DNA from: Mycoplasmatota bacterium
GTDB taxonomy: Bacteria; Bacillota_I; Bacilli_A; Acholeplasmatales; Acholeplasmataceae
Direction: 5' to 3'
DNA length: 64,000 nt
Assembly: GCA_024650045.1 (NCBI GenBank)
Contig: JANKMU010000003.1
Coordinates: forward strand, 50,738 to 114,737
Below are positions 60,514 through 64,000 of the stretch, piece by piece (positions within the stretch are counted from its first letter, which is position 1; each line of letters starts with the position of its first letter). The translations under genes were made by a program, and so were the position numbers. Under the pieces are notes generated by a model, which saw nothing but the letters and a program-made list of their open reading frames with translations, did no database searches and had not been told where the DNA came from.

Positions 60514-61722
60514 CTAAACTTTTTTTAAAATAACTGCAGTACCCATACCGCCACCAATACAAAGACTTGCTAAACCATAGTTTATACTAGGTTGTCTAAG
60601 CATTTCATGAAGTAAGGTAACCATAATACGATTTCCACTTGCTCCTACAGGGTGACCTAATGCAATAGCACCACCATTGACGTTAGTTTTTGACATTAAA
60701 TCTTCTTTAGTTATATCAAATGCATCTGTTAGTTCTTTAACAACACCTAATGATTGAACAGCAAATGCTTCATTTAACTCAAAGAGTTCGATATCTTTAA
60801 TATCTAATTGAGCTTGTTTTAAAGCTTGTTTAATAGCAGGTGTTGGACCTAGTCCCATAATGGAAGGATCAACACCACCTTGTCCAACACCAACGATTTC
60901 AGCTAATGGCTTTAAATTATATTGCTTAACAGCATCTTCACTTGCTAAAATCATAAAACTTGCTCCATCATTAATACCTGATGAACTACCAGCAGTTACT
61001 GTACCATCTTTTTGAAAAGCAGGTCTTAAAGTTCCTAATTTTTCTAAAGATGTGTTTCTATTAATATATTCATCAGCATCAAAAATAATATCAGCTTTTC
61101 TAGTTTTAATTAAAACAGGAACGATTTCATCTTTAAACTTACCTTCATCTTGAGCTTTTGCTGCTTTTTCTTGTGAATTAATGGCAAAGGCATCTTGTTC
61201 TTCACGTGTAATATTGTACTTTTGTGCAATATGTTCAGCAGTTACACCCATGTGATATCCTTCAAATGCATCAGTTAATGCATCATAGAGCATATGGTCT
61301 CTTAAAGGTTGTTCACCCATCTTTAATCCCGATCTTACTTGAGCAGGTACTAAGTAAGGTGTACCACTCATTGATTCAACACCACCAGCAACAACCAAAT
61401 CATGGAAACCTAATGCGATATTAGAAAAACCATTCATTACTGCTTTCATGCCACTACCACATACCATATTTACACCATATGCAGGAACAGTTGAAGGAAT
61501 ACCGGAATAAATTGATATTTGTCTTGCGACACCTTGTTTCAAACCAGCTGGTAAAATATTACCAACTAAAACTTCATCAATCTTGCTTACATCAACTTTA
61601 GATTCCTCAAGAAGAACCTTTAAGACTTGTGAACCAAACTCAGCGGGATGCATTGAAGCCAATGTACCCATAAAAGAACCGATTGCACTGCGCTTTGCGC
61701 CAACTACAAAAACTTTTTTCAT
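60514..61722 (-). CDS. Thiolase (acetyl-CoA acetyltransferase family)
   Basis: VNMVCGSGMKAVMNG active Cys, NVNGGAIALGHPVGASGNRIM, CIGGGMGTAVI. Confidence 0.95.
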   Translation of the reverse strand: MKKVFVVGAKRSAIGSFMGTLASMHPAEFGSQVLKVLLEESKVDVSKIDEVLVGNILPAGLKQGVARQISIYSGIPSTVPAYGVNMVCGSGMKAVMNGFSNIALGFHDLVVAGGVESMSGTPYLVPAQVRSGLKMGEQPLRDHMLYDALTDAFEGYHMGVTAEHIAQKYNITREEQDAFAINSQEKAAKAQDEGKFKDEIVPVLIKTRKADIIFDADEYINRNTSLEKLGTLRPAFQKDGTVTAGSSSGINDGASFMILASEDAVKQYNLKPLAEIVGVGQGGVDPSIMGLGPTPAIKQALKQAQLDIKDIELFELNEAFAVQSLGVVKELTDAFDITKEDLMSKTNVNGGAIALGHPVGASGNRIMVTLLHEMLRQPSINYGLASLCIGGGMGTAVILKKV

Positions 61723-61737
61723 TTTTACTTTCCTTTC

Positions 61738-61753
61738 TTAAAAGCGTTTTCAA
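61738..61753 (-). promoter_or_regulatory. Possible cre (CcpA-type) site
   Basis: Minus strand TTGAAAACGCTTTTAA, one mismatch from WTGNAANCGNWNNCA, in thiolase 5' UTR. Confidence 0.35.
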
Positions 61754-61843
61754 TAACTTTGTAAAAAATAGATTACACAAAGTACCAAGAATACCATTGG
61801 CTTAGACAAGATATTCTTTATCGTGTAACTCGAATTTCATAAC

Positions 61844-61859
61844 ATGAATAGTTGTTCAT
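61844..61859. promoter_or_regulatory. Palindrome, candidate TetR operator
   Basis: ATGAA-TAGTTG-TTCAT just downstream of predicted thiolase -10. Confidence 0.45.
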
Positions 61860-61870
61860 ATTTCAGTAAT

Positions 61871-61899
61871 ATTTTATCATAGTGTATAAATAATGTCAA
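61871..61899 (-). promoter_or_regulatory. Putative promoter of the thiolase-Liv cluster
   Basis: Minus strand TTGACA, 17 nt, TAAAAT. Confidence 0.6.
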
Positions 61900-62159
61900 T
61901 GATTTCTATAACGTTTTATGAATAATTGTACACCTTATGTTAAAACAGTATAAATTTTTAGATGACTCGAAAAAATTAAATAAAAGATATGAGAAGTAAA
62001 TAAAGCAAAATTAATTCAAATTTGCTAAACCTTTGTTATACAAAGTCTAATCTAAAACAAATAGATTGATATTGTTTATAAGTTAAAGACGTTTTTTGCT
62101 TCAATATTTTTTCATTGTTTTTTTCTAGTGTTTGGTATACACTTATATTAGGTGATAAC

Positions 62160-62765
62160 ATGAATCAAACGAATTATCGTCTTCCGAAGCGTAAAGACGG
62201 ACAAAAAACATTTGATAACATTATAGAAACTGCAAGAAAACTGTTTTCAAAAAATGGATATCAAGCAACTTCAATTAACGAAATTATTGAAAAATCACGT
62301 ATTGCTACGGGGACATTTTATCTTTATTTTGACGATAAATTCGCATTGTATTCATACTTATTAAACAAATACCGCAAGTCCATTAGAAAAGCAATCTCTG
62401 AAGGTATCAAATACGCAGAAACACGATATGAAAAAGAACGTTTAGGGATTAAAGCATTTTTAAAGTTCGCCTGGGATGATCCATTAGCATACCGAATCAT
62501 TTGGGAATCTATGTTTGCAGATAAAGAACTTTTTAAAGAGTATTATCAAACATTTAGTCACGATTATGTTAGACAATTAAGTCATGCTGTAAATGATGGT
62601 GAAGTTAGAGAAGATATAGATCTAGAAACATTATCATATATCCTTATGGGAATCTCGAATTTCGTTGGTTTGCAAGTATTATTTAGAGAAACATTAACCG
62701 ATGCTGATTTAGATAGAATCACTGAAAACGTTATGAAATTATTAAAATCAGGTATGTTTAAATAA
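62160..62765 (+). CDS. TetR/AcrR-family transcriptional regulator
   Basis: ETARKLFSKNGYQATSINEIIEKSRIATGTFYLYFDDKFALY HTH; ATG 62160 preceded by aggtga. Confidence 0.93.
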   Translation: MNQTNYRLPKRKDGQKTFDNIIETARKLFSKNGYQATSINEIIEKSRIATGTFYLYFDDKFALYSYLLNKYRKSIRKAISEGIKYAETRYEKERLGIKAFLKFAWDDPLAYRIIWESMFADKELFKEYYQTFSHDYVRQLSHAVNDGEVREDIDLETLSYILMGISNFVGLQVLFRETLTDADLDRITENVMKLLKSGMFK

Positions 62766-62787
62766 GCTCTTATAGAGCTTTTTTTAT
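62764..62787 (+). terminator. Intrinsic terminator
   Basis: aagctcttatagagctttttttat. Confidence 0.7.
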
Positions 62788-62812
62788 GCAATAAAAAAGG
62801 CCTTATAAAGGC

Positions 62813-63028
62813 CTAATCTACGTCCTCTTCGGAGGATTCTTTTATTTTGCAAGTGCTAATACCTATAAGTTTATAAAATCCACTAAACTTAAAGTATCCT
62901 GTGACAAACATGATGATTGTTCCAACAAAGAACCACAAATTAAAAACAAATGATAACACAAGGAATACAATCGCTAAGAAATAACGAATGTATTGATCAA
63001 ATGTCCCAACATTTTCATTGTACTTCAT
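62813..63028 (-). CDS. DUF2892/YgaP-like small membrane protein
   Basis: MKYNENVGTFDQYIRYFLAIVFLVLSFVFNLWFFVGTIIMFVTGYFKFSGFYKLIGISTCK. Confidence 0.75.
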   Translation of the reverse strand: MKYNENVGTFDQYIRYFLAIVFLVLSFVFNLWFFVGTIIMFVTGYFKFSGFYKLIGISTCKIKESSEEDVD

Positions 63029-63074
63029 ACCATCACCTCTTTATGCTTTTATTATATTACATAACAATGATATT

Positions 63075-64000
63075 TTAGTGAATTATGTTGAGTTTAGATA
63101 ATTTCTTTAAATGAATATATCTAAGTAAGTATAATGTCAGAAGTTGTATCGGTATGATAATCATTGTTGCATAGATCAAATATTTAGCATGAAGTGATAA
63201 GTTAAAGTACATATATTCATAAATGTTAAAACCTTTTTGATTTAATCGATCCAATAAATAATTCACAAAAGAAACGGATAATAAAATCGATAAGATGATC
63301 CATATTGAATTCTTTAAACTATAAAAGGCACTTAATTTTCGATCACTATGTGCATAAGATCGGTTTAATAATACTTGATGATAATCCCATCTAATAGATA
63401 CTCTAGCATAACCAAAGGATACCAACAAAGTAGCTAATAATAAACCAACAGATATTAATGCGTAATCCAATGCAAATCCATTAATATAACTTTGTGTTTG
63501 TGAAGCTATTAATCGATCTGCTGAGTAGATACCGATATCTTCATTTAAGAAACCAACATTTTCATAGAAAAATGTGACTGCCTTATCTTCTGGCCAGACA
63601 AATAAACTCAAGACTTCTTCATTTAATTCCCAATCATCACTGAGAGATAAGTATAATCTTCTAAGCTCACCATTTGTTTTGAAAACAGTTGTTTCTGGGA
63701 AATATACTTTCATTTGATTTTCATCTAACTCAGTACTTTCATAAATTCCATAGATAGGTATATTAAAATTGCGAAATTGAGATTTTGATTGTAAATAATT
63801 ATAATAAAAGGTTGCTGCACTAAATGAAAATGATTCATATAGATCTAGGTCATTAACAAATGCTTCAGTTATTTCTGAAACATCAACATCTAAAAGATTT
63901 GCCAGTTGATGATTTGAAATTAGCATACCTTGAGGATTTCTAAAGTCTGGTGAAATATCACCAATAAATGTCAAATCATCGACTGATTTAACGACGTTTA
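63075..64000 (-). CDS. Membrane protein, possible FtsX-like permease C-terminus, 5' truncated by window edge
   Basis: Frame open to window end (NVVKSVDDLTFIGDI...); extracytoplasmic part then ~3 TM helices. Confidence 0.5.
   Translation of the reverse strand, partial: NVVKSVDDLTFIGDISPDFRNPQGMLISNHQLANLLDVDVSEITEAFVNDLDLYESFSFSAATFYYNYLQSKSQFRNFNIPIYGIYESTELDENQMKVYFPETTVFKTNGELRRLYLSLSDDWELNEEVLSLFVWPEDKAVTFFYENVGFLNEDIGIYSADRLIASQTQSYINGFALDYALISVGLLLATLLVSFGYARVSIRWDYHQVLLNRSYAHSDRKLSAFYSLKNSIWIILSILLSVSFVNYLLDRLNQKGFNIYEYMYFNLSLHAKYLIYATMIIIPIQLLTLYLLRYIHLKKLSKLNIIH

Overview
Low-GC (AT-rich) bacterial chromosome segment. TGA acts as a stop throughout. Gene content and order look like a standard-code Mollicutes or near-Firmicutes lineage (Acholeplasma/Izemoplasma-like); this taxonomic guess comes from protein style only. 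About 1-48 kb is mostly densely packed housekeeping genes: pepV-thyA-folA-plsC, pdp, SPFH/NfeD cluster, thiT, recU, rnjA, rarA, apt-rel-dtd, hisS-aspS, msrA, lspA-rluD, mutS2, trxA, truB-ribF-darA-rpsO-pnp, rplY, rnpB, CNNM pair, lepA-hemW-xerD-deoB, ansA. RNA elements recognised: TPP riboswitch, T-box leader, RNase P RNA, yybP-ykoY (Mn2+) riboswitch (minus strand), a probable rpsO leader pseudoknot and one unclassified structured leader before the CNNM genes. A ~1.2 kb non-coding, T-rich stretch (48.4-49.6 kb) precedes the main accessory region. That region (49.6-61.7 kb, minus strand) is a single-direction cluster: thiolase, SDR, KAS-III-like enzyme, a complete Liv-type ABC importer, a CoA-transferase and two alpha/beta hydrolases, with a divergent TetR-family regulator. 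It looks like an uncharacterised import-and-acyl-CoA-degradation system. Unusual parts are a ~218-residue coiled-coil extension on the LivG ATPase, tandem Ig-like domains on the binding lipoprotein, and a KAS-III-like enzyme with an apparent Cys-His-His triad. No CRISPR arrays, tRNAs, rRNAs or intact mobile elements were seen.
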